64,000 nucleotides of DNA from Synechococcus sp. CS-1332 (GCF_025127995.1 NZ_JAHLYP010000050.1:1-64000); one strand, 5' to 3'; shown: positions 8,625 to 19,525, counted from the stretch's first letter. Program-made: numbers and translations. The notes: generated by a model from the letters alone, not told the origin.

Positions 8625-9755
8625 TTGACTTCCACTGACCACAGCGACGCCATCGCTTACGACTATTTGATCGTCGGCTGTGGTCTCTTCGGAGCTACGT
8701 TTGCCCGGCTGGCCACCGATGCCGGCAAGCGCTGCCTTGTCATCGACCGCCGCCCGCACATCGGCGGCAACTGCTACACGGAGAACCTGGAAGGCATCAA
8801 CGTTCATCGTTACGGTGCCCATATCTTCCATACGAGCAACAAGGCGGTCTGGAGCTTTGTCAACAGGTTCGCAGAATTCAACAACTACATTAATTCTCCC
8901 AAGGCGATCTCAGGCGGGAAGCTTTATTCGCTTCCCTTCAATATGAACACGTTTTATGAGCTCTGGCAAACCCGTACGCCTGCGGAAGCCAGACAGAGAA
9001 TCGAGGCCCAGCGCTTTCTCGGTGAACCGACCAATCTGGAAGAGCAGGCTCTCTCCCTCGTAGGGAAGGACATCTACGAGGCCCTGATCCGTGACTACAC
9101 CTGCAAACAATGGGGGAAAGACCCTCGGGAGCTGCCGGCCTTCATCATCAAGCGGTTGCCGTTGCGCTTCACCTACGACAACAACTACTTCACCGACCGC
9201 TACCAGGGCATCCCCATCGGAGGCTATACGGCCCTGTTCGAGGCCATGCTGGAGGGCATTGAAGTGCGTCTGAATGTCGATTTTCTCGACAACCGGACCC
9301 AGTTGGCAAGCCTGGCCAGAAAGGTTGTCTACACCGGTTGCATCGACCAGTACTTCGACGCTGAGCTCGGCCGGCTGGAGTACCGCTCCCTTGACTTCGA
9401 GAACAGCATCGAAGACCTCGAGAATTTCCAGGGGAACGCCGTGATCAACTACTGCGATACCAGTGAGCCCTTCACGCGCATCATCGAGCACAAACACTTC
9501 GAGCGTTCAACGTCCGAAGTCACGGTCATCACCAGGGAGTATCCCAAAGCCTGCACCGGCGAAGCCATTCCCTACTACCCGGTCAACGACCCAGCCAACC
9601 AATCGCTCTATCGGCGTTACCAGGAGCTATCCCACAACGCTGACAATGTCATCTTCGGTGGACGTCTCTCCGAGTACAAGTACATGGATATGCACGTGGT
9701 GATCGAATCGGCGATGAACCGGTTCCGCAGCGATACACGTCAACCGTCGGCCTGA
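8625..9755 (+). CDS. glf: UDP-galactopyranose mutase
   Basis: This FAD enzyme converts UDP-galactopyranose to UDP-galactofuranose in the cytosol, feeding galactofuranose into glycans. The Rossmann FAD motif [18 protein letters not shown] starts at about residue 13. [24 protein letters not shown], split here, is the family's substrate-binding region: residues [10 protein letters not shown] are visible at about 62-71. The C-terminal segment [19 protein letters not shown] is also typical. 376 residues, as expected. The start is a TTG; no ATG or GTG lies nearby in frame. The last 16 bases overlap the end of mnmA on the other strand. UDP-galactose for it could come from galE at 24.2 kb. Confidence 0.92.
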   Translation: MTSTDHSDAIAYDYLIVGCGLFGATFARLATDAGKRCLVIDRRPHIGGNCYTENLEGINVHRYGAHIFHTSNKAVWSFVNRFAEFNNYINSPKAISGGKLYSLPFNMNTFYELWQTRTPAEARQRIEAQRFLGEPTNLEEQALSLVGKDIYEALIRDYTCKQWGKDPRELPAFIIKRLPLRFTYDNNYFTDRYQGIPIGGYTALFEAMLEGIEVRLNVDFLDNRTQLASLARKVVYTGCIDQYFDAELGRLEYRSLDFENSIEDLENFQGNAVINYCDTSEPFTRIIEHKHFERSTSEVTVITREYPKACTGEAIPYYPVNDPANQSLYRRYQELSHNADNVIFGGRLSEYKYMDMHVVIESAMNRFRSDTRQPSA

Positions 9756-10960
9756 ATCAACCCGCCACCAAGCAGCACCTCGCCGCAGTAGAACACCGCC
9801 GCCTGCCCGGGTGCCACAGAGAACTGGGGCTCGGCGAAGTCGAGCCGGGCCCGGTGCGGCCGTTCGGCGCCGTGGTCGGCGGCCGTCTCCGGCAGGGGGG
9901 TCAGCAGGGCACGTTCCGGCAGGCTCCGGTATCTCACCTGCACCTCCACCGCGATCGGATGGTCCGGCGGGGCGATCGACACCCAATTAATGGCCCCCAC
10001 CACGCAAGCCTGGCGGATCGCCTCCCGGCGGGGCGCCACCACCACCCGGTTCATGGCGGCATCCAGCCGCACCACATGGAGGGGTTCGCTCCAGGCCACC
10101 CCCAGCCCCTTGCGTTGTCCGATGGTGAAATGCTCGAGGCCGTCGTGGCAGCCCAGCACCGTGCCATCAGCCAGCACAATCTCCCCCTGGCGAGGCGGCA
10201 GGTAGGCGTCGAGGAAGGCCCGCATCGAGCCGTGGTGGTCGGCCAGGCAGAGATCCTGGCTTTCGGGCTTCTCGGCAGTGCGCAGACCAAGGCGAGAGGC
10301 TTCGGCGCGGGTCGCGTCCTTGGTGAGCTCACCCAGGGGAAACACCAGGCGCCCGAGCACCCACTGGGGCAGGTCGTAAAGGAAATAGCTCTGATCCTTG
10401 TGGGAATCCAGGCCCCGCAACAGCTGGTGGCGGCCGGCCCCATCCCCAGGCAGGGGCTGGCCGTCTGGGGCGCCCGCCGGCCGCTGCCGGGCGTAGTGGC
10501 CGGTGGCGAGGCGGCTGAGGCCACGCTCCGCCTCGGCCCACTCCAGCATCGGAGCGAATTTGACCGACCGGTTGCAGCGGGAGCAGGGCAGGGGTGTGAG
10601 GCCCTCGCCGTAGCCCTCCACAAGGAACTCGACGATCTGCTCCTGGAAGCGGGCCCGGCTGTCGACGACATGGTGGGGCACCCCCAGCTGGTCGCAGATG
10701 CCGGCCGCATCCACCAGGCCCTCGGCGCAGCAGGAGCCCTTGCCGCTCATCAGCCACAGGGTGAGGCCTTCGACCTCCCAGCCAGCGGCCACAAGGAGGG
10801 CCGCGGTCAGGGAGCTGTCCACGCCTCCGGAGAGTCCCACGGCCACCCGCCGCTCGGCGGGCCACGCCCGTAACCACGCCAGCACCTCGGCAACAGCGGC
10901 AGCGGGCGTACCCGACGTGATGGTGACGGAGTCAGACGATGTGGAGACGGTGGAGCTCAA
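9740..10960 (-). CDS. mnmA: tRNA-specific 2-thiouridylase
   Basis: MnmA thiolates U34 of tRNA-Lys, Glu and Gln using ATP and a persulfide relay. The PP-loop [15 protein letters not shown] near residue 38, the cysteine motif [10 protein letters not shown], the second catalytic Cys in [14 protein letters not shown] and the C-terminal [13 protein letters not shown] segment are all present. About 406 residues from a TTG at 10960; a longer frame to 11104 would run into divergent nnr and adds non-conserved sequence. The 3' end overlaps glf. It is a housekeeping gene and unrelated to the neighbouring glycan genes. Confidence 0.92.
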   Translation of the reverse strand: MSSTVSTSSDSVTITSGTPAAAVAEVLAWLRAWPAERRVAVGLSGGVDSSLTAALLVAAGWEVEGLTLWLMSGKGSCCAEGLVDAAGICDQLGVPHHVVDSRARFQEQIVEFLVEGYGEGLTPLPCSRCNRSVKFAPMLEWAEAERGLSRLATGHYARQRPAGAPDGQPLPGDGAGRHQLLRGLDSHKDQSYFLYDLPQWVLGRLVFPLGELTKDATRAEASRLGLRTAEKPESQDLCLADHHGSMRAFLDAYLPPRQGEIVLADGTVLGCHDGLEHFTIGQRKGLGVAWSEPLHVVRLDAAMNRVVVAPRREAIRQACVVGAINWVSIAPPDHPIAVEVQVRYRSLPERALLTPLPETAADHGAERPHRARLDFAEPQFSVAPGQAAVFYCGEVLLGGGLIQADG

Positions 10961-11036
10961 GGATCCCGGTGGGTGGAACGAACAGATCGCCCCATCATGG
11001 GAGAGCACTGCTCGGGCCGCCGTGAGCTTCCGGTCG

Positions 11037-12674
11037 ATGCCCTCCTCGTGGCCGCCGGTGGATGCCGACCACGTCCTGGTGAGCAGCACCACGATGGCCG
11101 CCATCGAGCAGGAGCTGTTCGCCAGCGGCCTGCCGGTGGAGGCCCTGATGGAGAAGGCCGCCCTGGCCGTGAGCCGCCGCCTCCTGGAGCGGCCAGGCCG
11201 AGATCACCACGACGGCCTGCTGGTGCTGGTGGGACCCGGCCACAACGGTGGCGATGGGCTCGTGGTGGCCAGGGAATGGCATCTGGCCGGAGGCCGGGTG
11301 CGGATCTGGTGCCCCTTCGAGCGCCGCCGCCCCCTCACCGAGGCCCACCTGCGCCATGCCCACTGGCTGGGTCTTCCCCTGCTGGACACTCCACCGGACC
11401 CCGCCGATGCCGCGCTCTGGGTGGATGCCCTGTTCGGGATCGGCCAACACCGCCCGCCAGACGCAGGGATCGAAACCCTGCTGCGGGCTCGCCAGAGCCG
11501 GCGGCCTGGCGGCCTTGTGGCCATCGACGTCCCGACCGGACTGGATGCCGATGACGGTGGGCTGCTCGGCACGGTGGCAGCCACCGCCTCGACCACCTAC
11601 TCCATCGGGCTGATCAAACGGGGGCTGGTGCAGGATGCCGCCCTGCGCTGGGTGGGCCGGCTTGAACGGATCTGCCTCGGACTGCCACCCACCCTCCTGG
11701 GCCAGCCTCCCGCCGATCTCCTGCTGGGCCTGACAGCCGCCGACCGGGCCTCGGCCCCCTGGCCCGTGCCGGATCCGGCCGCGGGAAAGTACGGACGGGG
11801 ACGCCTGCTGGTCCTCGCGGGCAGCCGCCGATTCAGGGGGGCCGCCCACCTGGCCCTGGCGGGCGCCACGGCGTCCGGATGCGGCAGCCTCCGGAGCGCT
11901 CCGCCCCGGGAGATCGCCCCCCAGCTCTGGCAGGTCCATCCCCACGTGGTGCTGGAGCCCGCCCTTGGAGCCACCCCGGCCGGGGGCCTGGCTCTGGGTG
12001 ATCTGGGCGAAGGCTGGCTGGATCGACTGGATGCCGTGCTCCTGGGTCCCGGCCTGGGTGGGCTGGGCAACGCCGGTGAGTCTGTGGCGGCGGCGATCGA
12101 AGCCAGGGAACGGGAGCGCTGGCAGGAGCTGGGCGACTTTGAAGGTCTGCTGGTGCTTGATGCCGATGGCCTCAACCGCCTGGCGGCCATGGGCACCGAC
12201 TGGCTCCAGGGGCGCCGGGGGCCCACCTGGATCACCCCCCACGAGGGGGAGTTCCGCAGGCTCTTTCCCGATCTGGCCACGCTGCCCCGACCGGAGGCGG
12301 CGTTGGCGGCAGCCCGCCGCAGCGGCGCCAGCGTTCTGCTCAAGGGAGCCCGCAGTGTCGTGGCGACACCGGACGGCTGCCGCCGCTGGCAATTGCTCTC
12401 GGCCTGCCCGGACGCCGCCAGGGCCGGCCTCGGCGATGTGCTCGCCGGCTACGCGGCAGGACGGGGGGCCATGGCCCTGGCCGCCGCAGGTCTGCCGCCC
12501 AACGATGGGGCCAGCGCCGATGGGGCCTGGCTTGCGGCCGCCGCCCTTGACCATGCCCTTGCCGGTCTCCGCTGCCGGGAGCACAGCGGTGCCGGGGGCG
12601 TGACGCCGTTCGCGGTGGCCGAAGCACTGGCCCAGCGTGGAGAACAGGCAACAGCCGAAGGGGACCTGTGCTGA
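11037..12674 (+). CDS. nnr: Bifunctional NAD(P)H-hydrate epimerase/dehydratase
   Basis: Repairs hydrated NAD(P)H. The N-terminal YjeF-type epimerase half carries [18 protein letters not shown] and [13 protein letters not shown]; the C-terminal carbohydrate-kinase-like dehydratase half carries [40 protein letters not shown] and LGDVLAG. 545 residues, normal for the fused form. ATG at 11037 is used; the frame extends further upstream without homology and across mnmA. It lies 76 bases from mnmA and is divergent to it. The dehydratase motif reads [12 protein letters not shown] rather than the usual NPGMATGGSGDVLTG; similar variants occur in Synechococcus. Confidence 0.88.
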   Translation: MPSSWPPVDADHVLVSSTTMAAIEQELFASGLPVEALMEKAALAVSRRLLERPGRDHHDGLLVLVGPGHNGGDGLVVAREWHLAGGRVRIWCPFERRRPLTEAHLRHAHWLGLPLLDTPPDPADAALWVDALFGIGQHRPPDAGIETLLRARQSRRPGGLVAIDVPTGLDADDGGLLGTVAATASTTYSIGLIKRGLVQDAALRWVGRLERICLGLPPTLLGQPPADLLLGLTAADRASAPWPVPDPAAGKYGRGRLLVLAGSRRFRGAAHLALAGATASGCGSLRSAPPREIAPQLWQVHPHVVLEPALGATPAGGLALGDLGEGWLDRLDAVLLGPGLGGLGNAGESVAAAIEARERERWQELGDFEGLLVLDADGLNRLAAMGTDWLQGRRGPTWITPHEGEFRRLFPDLATLPRPEAALAAARRSGASVLLKGARSVVATPDGCRRWQLLSACPDAARAGLGDVLAGYAAGRGAMALAAAGLPPNDGASADGAWLAAAALDHALAGLRCREHSGAGGVTPFAVAEALAQRGEQATAEGDLC

Positions 12675-12918
12675 AGATCCAGGACTGGAGGATTAAGGAG
12701 AGCAAGGCCACTTTGTAATCTGGCAAGCCTCAGCGCTCTCCATTACATCAACCTGGAAATTAGCCCTTTGCTCATCCAAAAGAAGTCAATCGCTAAAGAA
12801 AAGAAAATGTGTGTGGTTTCACTAGTAATTCCTTAAAAGTTGTTCAAGACACTTTTCGTGCTTGCCATAGGGTGGATAATTCAAGACCACATCCGATGGC
12901 GCCACTTCGCCCCCTCCT
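12675..12918. other. AT-richer leader region of sigma factor gene
   Basis: This 244-base gap is much less GC-rich than its surroundings and should carry the sigma factor promoter. GATAAT at 12875-12880, 38 bases before the ATG, is a reasonable -10 box, but no good -35 is spaced correctly. No hairpin terminator for nnr was seen. Confidence 0.35.
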
Positions 12919-13848
12919 ATGACCGCCTCTGCCGTCACGACGAGAAGGGAAGGCTCCAGCCGCAGAGGGAGCGATTCCATCACCTGGTATCTCACCTCGA
13001 TTGGCAGGGAGCCTCTACTGACGCCAGCTGAGGAGATCGAGCTCGGGAACCAGGTGCAGGCCATGATGCACCTGGTCGAAGAAACGAAAAACGCCTACTC
13101 CGTCAAGGAGAACAAGACGATCAAGATCGGACGGCGCTCCAAGGAGCGGATGATGCGTGCCAATCTTCGGCTGGTAGTCAGCGTGGCGAAGAAGTACCAG
13201 GGCAAGGGCCTTGAGTTGCTCGATCTGATCCAGGAGGGCTCCCTGGGTCTCGAGCGCGCCGTCGAAAAGTTTGATCCCACCCGGGGTTACAAGTTCTCCA
13301 CCTATGCCTTCTGGTGGATCCGCCAGAGCATGACGCGGGCCATTGCCTGCCAGTCCAGGGCCATCCGCCTGCCGGTCCACCTGAGCGAGCGCCTCACCAC
13401 GATCCGCAAGGTGAGCATTGAGCTCGCCCACAAGCTCGGCGCCATGCCCAGCCGTAGCGAAATCTCCGAAGCCATGGCCATTCCCGTCGAAGAGCTTGAC
13501 TCCCTGCTTCGCCAGGCCCTCACCATTTCAAGCCTGGACGCCCCCATTCATGCGGAAGATGGTCGCAGCTTCCTGGGAGATCTGATCGCCGATGTTTCCG
13601 CTGAAGAACCCCTCGACCGCATCGAGCGGGGCATGCATCAGGAGCAGCTGGCTGAGCTGATGGGTCACCTCTCCGCACAGGAAAAGGAGGTTCTGGCCCT
13701 GCGCTTCGGCCTCGACGGCATGGAGCGCCACACCTTGGCCGAGATCGGCCGACAGCTGGACGTCTCGCGCGAAAGGGTCCGGCAGATTGAACTCAAGGCC
13801 CTGCGCAAGCTGCGCAGCCTCTCCACGCGTTCCGCTCCTCTGGCCTGA
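12919..13848 (+). CDS. Group 2 RNA polymerase sigma-70 factor
   Basis: A primary-like but non-essential-type sigma factor that directs RNA polymerase to alternative promoters. Region 1.2 (DSITWYLTSIGREPLLTPAEE), regions 2.1-2.4 (NLRLVVSVAKKYQGKGLELL, then FSTYAFWWIRQSMTRAI), region 3 and the region 4.2 helix-turn-helix (HTLAEIGRQLDVSRERVRQIE) are all present in 309 residues. The long acidic N-terminal region 1.1 of RpoD/SigA is absent, which marks group 2. The start is the ATG at 12919. Group 2 sigmas in cyanobacteria respond to stress, light or nitrogen; which one this is cannot be told. Confidence 0.9.
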   Translation: MTASAVTTRREGSSRRGSDSITWYLTSIGREPLLTPAEEIELGNQVQAMMHLVEETKNAYSVKENKTIKIGRRSKERMMRANLRLVVSVAKKYQGKGLELLDLIQEGSLGLERAVEKFDPTRGYKFSTYAFWWIRQSMTRAIACQSRAIRLPVHLSERLTTIRKVSIELAHKLGAMPSRSEISEAMAIPVEELDSLLRQALTISSLDAPIHAEDGRSFLGDLIADVSAEEPLDRIERGMHQEQLAELMGHLSAQEKEVLALRFGLDGMERHTLAEIGRQLDVSRERVRQIELKALRKLRSLSTRSAPLA

Positions 13849-13860
13849 TCAGCCGGGGCT

Positions 13861-14739
13861 TCAACCTGGCCGCCATCCGTCCAGGAGTCGCTTCAGCCTG
13901 CCCTTGGCCTGGAGAGAGGCGATCTTCCATCGGCTCTCCCCTTTGAGGCCGCGATCACGGCGGATCTGGATCGGGGAATCGCCGACCATCTCCCAGTCCG
14001 GCAGCCAGCAGTTGTCAGCCCGCGGAAACCAGAATTCAAACACCGAAATTGTCGAAATTGGCAGCAACTTGCCAAGGATCGAATAGATCGACTGATCATG
14101 GCGATGCTCGATGAAGCCCTCGAGGTTGGGCGCCAGCGAGGGGCGATCATCGATCATGGAGAAATCGTCACTGAATACCCTGATCCAGTGGCGCATGAAG
14201 TCCATCGAAGCGGGGCATTTACGCACAAAGAAGGTGGTAGCTCCCAGCTGCTGGGTGCCTGTGATCTCCGGTCTGTCCCGAACCGCCAGCCGGTCGAGAA
14301 GGTCGCCCTTCGTCCATTTGTGTTCCCCCTGATCAGGGAACTGACGTCCCTCGTACACCAAGGATCCGTTGGGGGGCAGGCATTCAAAACCCTGCAGGCC
14401 CGATGGCGCCTCTACGGTCATGGAGAACAGCTCCAGCAGCCGCTCTCGTCCGGCTGGATTGAGATGACAGCCGGAATCGATCCAGTGCACCTGATCGCCA
14501 TCCTGCAGACGTTCGAGGGTCTGAAGCACGATCTGGGGCTTCCAGGCGTAGTAGCCGAAGCCGCGATGCTCGGGAGTCAGGTAGTCCTTGAATCGCTGCC
14601 GAAAATCGGGGCTGAGATCCCTTTCCGAAGCCGAAACGATCTCCGTATAAACCTCCATCTCCTTCGCCTGACGACATAATCGTCGTCGGGCCGCTTTCAT
14701 GCGGCTGTCGGTGAATGTGACAAGAACACGTTTGGTCAT
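13861..14739 (-). CDS. Glycosyltransferase-like hypothetical protein
   Basis: A 292-residue soluble protein starting MTKRVLVTFTDSRMKAARRR. GYYAWKPQIVLQTLERLQDG with DQVHWIDSGCHLN shows the pattern of a nucleotide-sugar GT-A enzyme: a strand ending in a short acidic motif (DSG) that could take the place of DXD. A second region, FEFWFPRADNCWLPDW, is near the C-terminus. I do not recognise a family with certainty. It stands on the minus strand between the convergent sigma gene and pdhA, 64 bases downstream of pdhA. It may act on surface glycan like the clustered genes further right, but is not in their operon. Confidence 0.45.
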   Translation of the reverse strand: MTKRVLVTFTDSRMKAARRRLCRQAKEMEVYTEIVSASERDLSPDFRQRFKDYLTPEHRGFGYYAWKPQIVLQTLERLQDGDQVHWIDSGCHLNPAGRERLLELFSMTVEAPSGLQGFECLPPNGSLVYEGRQFPDQGEHKWTKGDLLDRLAVRDRPEITGTQQLGATTFFVRKCPASMDFMRHWIRVFSDDFSMIDDRPSLAPNLEGFIEHRHDQSIYSILGKLLPISTISVFEFWFPRADNCWLPDWEMVGDSPIQIRRDRGLKGESRWKIASLQAKGRLKRLLDGWRPG

Positions 14740-14803
14740 CAGACCGACTACCTTCAGGGCAATTAAGTGCTCTTAAACAGGAAGAATCAATGCCCGATCT
14801 GAT

Positions 14804-15913
14804 TCAGTCTTCGGCCCAGATGTAGCGGGTGAGTTCGCTGCTGTCGGGCTCGGGCGCTGCGAGGGCGAACTCCACACAGTCGGCCACTTCGGCATCGATC
14901 TCCTTCTCGATCGCCTTGAGCTCCTCGGCCGTGGCCAGGCCCATCTCCGTCAGGCGCAGCGCCAGTTGCTTGATCGGATCGCGCTTGGCCCAGAACTCCT
15001 TCTCGGCGGCTTCGCGGAGTTCGTCAGGATCCGCCAGGGAATGGCCACGGAACCGGTAGGTGAGGCACTCCAGCAGGGTGGGACCTTCTCCGGCCCTGGC
15101 CCGCTCGATGGCCCGTTGGGCCGCCGCCCTTACGGCCAGCACATCCATCCCATCGACTTCTTCGCCGACCATGCCGAAGCCCGCCGCCTTGCGCCAGATC
15201 TCCGGCTCGCTGGTGGCCCGGTTGTGATCCATGCCGATGGCCCAGCGGTTGTTCTCCACCACGAACAGAATCGGCAGCTTCCACAGCGATGCCATGTTCA
15301 GGCATTCGTAGAACTGGCCGATGTTGCAGGTGCCATCCCCGAAGAAGGCGGCCGTGACGGCATCGCTGTCGGCCTGGCCGAGGGCGTCCCGCTTGTAGCG
15401 GCTGGTGAAAGCCGCTCCCAGGGCCACCGGGATGCCCTCGCCGATGAAGGCATAACCGCCGAGCAGATGGTGCTCGCGGGAGAACAGGTGCATGGACCCC
15501 CCGCGGCCCTTGCTGCAGCCCGTGGCCTTGCCGAACAGCTCGCTCATGACCTCCCGAGCCGGCACACCGCAGCTCAGGGCGTGCACGTGGTCGCGGTAGG
15601 TGCTGCAGAACCAGTCGTGCTGGAGGCGCATCGCCCGGATCACCCCGGTGGAGACGGCCTCCTGACCGTTGTAGAGATGCACGAAGCCGAACATCTTGCC
15701 GCGGTAGTACATCTCGGCGCACTTGTCCTCGAAGCGGCGCCCCAGGGTCATGTCGCGGTAGAGCATCAGGCCCTCCTCCCGGCTGACCGTGGCTCGCTCG
15801 GCCGGGTAGAGACCCTCCAACCGCACCGCGTGGCTGCCGGCCTCCTCAGAAGACGCGGCGGGCCCAGGATTGGAGGGCTGGGCTGCCCGCGCCGCGGTCA
15901 ATTCCTGAGTCAT
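14804..15913 (-). CDS. pdhA: Pyruvate dehydrogenase E1 component, alpha subunit
   Basis: The thiamin diphosphate-dependent E1 alpha subunit decarboxylates pyruvate and passes the acetyl group to E2. The thiamin diphosphate/Mg2+ signature [17 protein letters not shown] is present, as are [37 protein letters not shown] and the regulatory [14 protein letters not shown] segment. 369 residues from the ATG at 15913; 23 further codons upstream (TTG region to 15982) are not conserved. The E1 beta, E2 and E3 genes are not in the window, as in other Synechococcus, where they are scattered. Divergent from ftn2. Confidence 0.93.
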   Translation of the reverse strand: MTQELTAARAAQPSNPGPAASSEEAGSHAVRLEGLYPAERATVSREEGLMLYRDMTLGRRFEDKCAEMYYRGKMFGFVHLYNGQEAVSTGVIRAMRLQHDWFCSTYRDHVHALSCGVPAREVMSELFGKATGCSKGRGGSMHLFSREHHLLGGYAFIGEGIPVALGAAFTSRYKRDALGQADSDAVTAAFFGDGTCNIGQFYECLNMASLWKLPILFVVENNRWAIGMDHNRATSEPEIWRKAAGFGMVGEEVDGMDVLAVRAAAQRAIERARAGEGPTLLECLTYRFRGHSLADPDELREAAEKEFWAKRDPIKQLALRLTEMGLATAEELKAIEKEIDAEVADCVEFALAAPEPDSSELTRYIWAED

Positions 15914-16021
15914 GGCAGGAAAGCGTTGCGTTTCGTGGCCTCGACTGTACGGGGTCCGTTCCCTGGTGACAGTCAAAACCACTGCCTCTGACTACAGTCG
16001 CGCCCCAGCGTCATCATCGGA

Positions 16022-17995
16022 TTGGACCTGCCGATCGATCATTTCCGCTTGCTGGGCGTTGCCCCGTCCGCCGATGCCCAGGGTGTCCTGCGCACCCTCC
16101 AATCGCGCCTGGACCGTCTGCCCCACGGCGGGTTCAGCCCCGAAACCCTGCAGGCGCGGGCGGAGCTGCTCAGGGCCAGCGCCGACCTGCTCTCCGATGC
16201 CGATCGGCGCGCCGCCTACGAAGCCGAATTGACGGGGCTGGCTGACACCGACGGCACCCTGCAGCCGGCCCTGGAGATTGCCACAACCCGACAGGTGGGG
16301 GGCCTGCTGCTGCTGATGGAGGGAGGCCAACCCCTGGAAGCCTTTGAGTTGGCCAGCCGCTCGCTGCAGCCACCCCAGTCGCCCACCCTGGGCAGTGGCC
16401 GTGAAGCCGATCTCACGCTCCTGGCGGGGTTGGCCTGCCTCGCGGCCGCCGGCGAACTGGAGGAGCAGCGGCGCTTCGAGGCCGCCGCCCGCAGCCTCCA
16501 ACAGGGTCTGCAGCTGCTGCAACGCCTTGGCAGGCAACCCGAACTCAGGGAAACCATGCACGCCCAGCTGGAACACCTCACGCCTTACCGGGTGCTTGAC
16601 CTGCTGAGCAGGGATCTGGTCGCCGGCGTCGAGCGGCAGGAGGGCCTGGAGCTGCTCGAACAACTGGTGCAGCGGCGCGGCGGCCTCGAAGGCGAGGGCG
16701 ATGCCCAATTCCCGAGCCAGGATTTCCAGCCCTTCTTCCACCAGATCCGTGCCTTCCTCACCGTTCAGGAGCAGGTGGATCTGTTCAGCCGCTGGGCGGC
16801 CACCGGCTCCGACGCTGCCGACTTCCTGGCCACCATCGCCCTGACCGCCTCCGGTTTCGCCCAGCGCAAGCCCGAGCGCATCGCCGAGGCCAGACACCGG
16901 CTGCAGCGCAGCGGACGGGAGGGCGTCGAACCGCTGCTCGCCAACCTGCATCTGCTGCTGGGCGAAGCCGATACGGCGCGGGCCTGCTTCGACCGGGGCG
17001 CCAGCCAGGAACTCAAGGACTGGGCGGCTGGCAAGAGCACCGATCCCCTTGGTCAGCTCTGCGCCTACTGCAGCGACTGGTTGGTTCGGGATGTGCTGCC
17101 GGGCTACCGGGACCTGGAAGCCGAGCCCGATCTGGTGGCCTATTTCAGTGACCGGGACGTCGTGGCCTACGTGGAGCGGGAGGATCAGCGCAGAGGACGC
17201 TCCTACCTCTCGGCCCCGGTCGCCGCGGAGTCGGCCGAATCCTCCGCCTTCCCCCCCTTCGACGACCTCGGCCTGGAAACGCTGGCGCCCCCCGCGCCCC
17301 TGGACCTCGCTGGAGGTGCCGCCGGCGGCTTTGCCCCATTCCCTGCGGCCGACGCCGTAACGGATCCCGATGACGACGGGGAACTCGACGACGAGGTGCC
17401 CCTGCGCTGGCCAGTGCCGCCGAGGCCCTGGCTGCTGGGGGGCGGTGCCGCCCTGGTGCTGGTGCTGGCCGCTGCCTGGGGGCTGCGACAGCGCCAGAGC
17501 CCACCCCCATCGGCCCCAGCGCCAGCACCGCCGGTCACGGCACCAGCCCCCAGTGCACCGGCTCCTGCCCCAAGGGCCACCAAAGAGCTGAGCATCACCC
17601 CACTCACCGCCAGCCGTCCCGATGCGGCCCAGGTCCGCCGCCTGCTGGAGAACTGGCTGGCGGTGAAGGGGGGCGTGCTGGCGGGCGAACCGATGCCGCA
17701 GGGCCTGGATCGCATCGCCCGGGAAGGGCCGATGGCCCTGCTCGCCAGGGAGCGCCGCGGTGATATCGCCCGGGGCCAGACCCAGCAACTGGACGCTCAG
17801 ATCATCGATCTCAGACTGTCGGAAAATGGCCCCCGGCGCATCGTCGCCGTCGTCCAGCTTCGCTACAGCGACCGCCGCCTCGATGCAACCGGAACAGTGA
17901 TCGAGACCACGGCGCCGATGGAGCTGCGCAATGGTTATGTATTCGGACGCGACGGCGACAGCTGGCGCCTGGCGGCCACCCAATCCCTCAACTGA
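16022..17995 (+). CDS. ftn2: Cell division protein Ftn2/ZipN (ARC6 homologue)
   Basis: This FtsZ-interacting membrane anchor organises the Z ring in cyanobacteria and plastids. The N-terminus MDLPIDHFRLLGVAPSADAQ is the degenerate J-like domain. A Gln/Leu-rich helical stretch covers about residues 95-380, a Pro/Asp-rich linker precedes a transmembrane helix at about 469-488 (WLLGGGAALVLVLAAAWGL), and the C-terminal IMS-like periplasmic domain (about 540-657) includes LENWLAVKGGVLAG and LRYSDRRLDATG. 657 residues. The start is a TTG. The stop overlaps the ATG of ffh (TGATG), so the two are probably coupled. Confidence 0.88.
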   Translation: MDLPIDHFRLLGVAPSADAQGVLRTLQSRLDRLPHGGFSPETLQARAELLRASADLLSDADRRAAYEAELTGLADTDGTLQPALEIATTRQVGGLLLLMEGGQPLEAFELASRSLQPPQSPTLGSGREADLTLLAGLACLAAAGELEEQRRFEAAARSLQQGLQLLQRLGRQPELRETMHAQLEHLTPYRVLDLLSRDLVAGVERQEGLELLEQLVQRRGGLEGEGDAQFPSQDFQPFFHQIRAFLTVQEQVDLFSRWAATGSDAADFLATIALTASGFAQRKPERIAEARHRLQRSGREGVEPLLANLHLLLGEADTARACFDRGASQELKDWAAGKSTDPLGQLCAYCSDWLVRDVLPGYRDLEAEPDLVAYFSDRDVVAYVEREDQRRGRSYLSAPVAAESAESSAFPPFDDLGLETLAPPAPLDLAGGAAGGFAPFPAADAVTDPDDDGELDDEVPLRWPVPPRPWLLGGGAALVLVLAAAWGLRQRQSPPPSAPAPAPPVTAPAPSAPAPAPRATKELSITPLTASRPDAAQVRRLLENWLAVKGGVLAGEPMPQGLDRIAREGPMALLARERRGDIARGQTQQLDAQIIDLRLSENGPRRIVAVVQLRYSDRRLDATGTVIETTAPMELRNGYVFGRDGDSWRLAATQSLN

Positions 17996-19479
17996 TGTTC
18001 GACGAACTCTCCCAGCGCTTTGAAGACGCGGTCAAGGGACTGCGCGGCCAGGCGGCCATTTCGGAATCGAACGTCGATGGGGCCCTCAGGGAGGTGAGAC
18101 GGGCGCTGCTGGAGGCCGACGTGAGCCTGCCGGTGGTGAAGGAGTTCGTCGAGGAGGTGCGGCGCAAAGCCGTAGGCGCCGAGGTCGTCCGCGGGGTGAG
18201 CCCGGATCAGAAGTTCATCCAGTTGGTGCACGAGCAGCTCGTCGACACCATGGGCGGTGCCAACGCCCCCCTGGCCAGGGCAGCGGAAGGCCCCACGGTG
18301 ATCCTGATGGCCGGTCTGCAGGGGGCCGGCAAGACCACCGCCACCGCCAAGCTTGGCCTGCATCTCAAGGAGCAGGGACGGCGCCCCCTGCTGGTGGCCG
18401 CCGACGTCTATCGGCCGGCCGCCATCGACCAGTTGCAGACCCTGGGCCGCCAGATCGGCGTGGAGGTGTTCAGCCTCGGCAGTGAGGTCAGCCCCGAAGC
18501 GATTGCTGCCGCCGGCGTGGCCAAGGGGCGGGAGGAAGGCTTCGACACCGTTCTGGTGGATACCGCTGGCCGGCTCCAGATCGACACCTCAATGATGGAG
18601 GAGATGGTCCGGATCCGGGAGGCTTCGGCCCCGGATGAAGTGCTGCTGGTGGTGGATTCCATGATTGGCCAGGAAGCGGCCGATCTCACCAGGGCCTTCC
18701 ATGAGCAGGTGGGCATCACCGGCGCCGTGCTCACCAAGCTGGATGGGGATTCCCGCGGTGGGGCTGCGCTCTCGATCCGCAAGGTGAGCGGCGCGCCGAT
18801 CAAGTTCATCGGCACCGGCGAGAAGGTGGAGGCGCTGCAGCCCTTCCACCCAGAGCGAATGGCGAGCCGGATCCTGGGAATGGGAGATGTGCTCACCCTG
18901 GTGGAGAAGGCCACCAAGGAGGTGGAGCTGGCCGACGTGGAGAAGATGCAGCGCAAGCTGCAGGAAGCCAGCTTCGATTTCTCCGATTTCGTCCAGCAGA
19001 TGCGCCTGATCAAGCGCATGGGCTCCCTCGGCGGGTTGATGAAGCTGATCCCGGGAATGAACAAGATCGACGACGGCATGCTCCGGCAGGGCGAAAGCCA
19101 GCTCAAGCGCATCGAGGCCATGATCGGCTCGATGACCGAGGCCGAACGGCGCCAGCCCGAACTGCTCGCCTCCCAACCCTCCCGCCGCCGCCGCATCGCC
19201 GCCGGCAGCGGCCACAAGCCAGCCGACGTGGACAAGGTTCTCGCCGACTTCCAGAAGATGCGCGGCTTCATGCAGCAGATGAGCCGTGGTGGCATGCCAG
19301 GGATGCCAGGGATGCCGGGGATGCCGGGGATGCCTGGCATGGGTGGCTTTCCCGGGATGGGCGGCATGCCAGGGATGGGCGGGATGCCGGGGATGGGGGC
19401 TCCTGGTGGCCGTGGCGGCGGCAAGCCACCCAGGCCCCCCAAGCCGGCCAAGAAGCGCAAAGGGTTTGGACAGCTGTGA
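17995..19479 (+). CDS. ffh: Signal recognition particle protein Ffh
   Basis: GTPase of the signal recognition particle that binds signal sequences and 4.5S/6S-type RNA and delivers ribosomes to FtsY. The N domain is followed by GTPase motifs at about residue 106 ([15 protein letters not shown]), [22 protein letters not shown] and [13 protein letters not shown], and the Met-rich M domain ([12 protein letters not shown]). The last 62 residues carry a GMP-rich repeat and a basic end ([12 protein letters not shown]). 494 residues. The gene is coupled to ftn2 by a one-base overlap. No known special regulation. Confidence 0.95.
   Translation: MFDELSQRFEDAVKGLRGQAAISESNVDGALREVRRALLEADVSLPVVKEFVEEVRRKAVGAEVVRGVSPDQKFIQLVHEQLVDTMGGANAPLARAAEGPTVILMAGLQGAGKTTATAKLGLHLKEQGRRPLLVAADVYRPAAIDQLQTLGRQIGVEVFSLGSEVSPEAIAAAGVAKGREEGFDTVLVDTAGRLQIDTSMMEEMVRIREASAPDEVLLVVDSMIGQEAADLTRAFHEQVGITGAVLTKLDGDSRGGAALSIRKVSGAPIKFIGTGEKVEALQPFHPERMASRILGMGDVLTLVEKATKEVELADVEKMQRKLQEASFDFSDFVQQMRLIKRMGSLGGLMKLIPGMNKIDDGMLRQGESQLKRIEAMIGSMTEAERRQPELLASQPSRRRRIAAGSGHKPADVDKVLADFQKMRGFMQQMSRGGMPGMPGMPGMPGMPGMGGFPGMGGMPGMGGMPGMGAPGGRGGGKPPRPPKPAKKRKGFGQL
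19291..19398 (+). repeat. Nine-base coding repeat in ffh (Gly-Met-Pro)
   Basis: Imperfect copies of GGGATGCCN encode tandem Gly-Met-Pro units in the M-domain tail of Ffh: five adjacent copies at 19291-19335, then a looser set up to about 19398. Such Met-rich tails are known in cyanobacterial Ffh. The repeat is coding and likely to expand or contract. Confidence 0.8.
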
Positions 19480-19525
19480 ACCGGCCTGTAGGATTTGGGG
19501 CTGCATTTCGAGCACCCTTTTCCAG

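Noticed and set aside
15992-17983. 663-codon minus-strand frame opposite ftn2
   Set aside because: The + strand shows J-like, transmembrane and IMS regions with the right order. The minus frame is a composition effect.
19291-19398. Repeat array considered as CRISPR-like
   Set aside because: Unit is nine bases in frame with ffh and encodes Gly-Met-Pro; there are no spacers.
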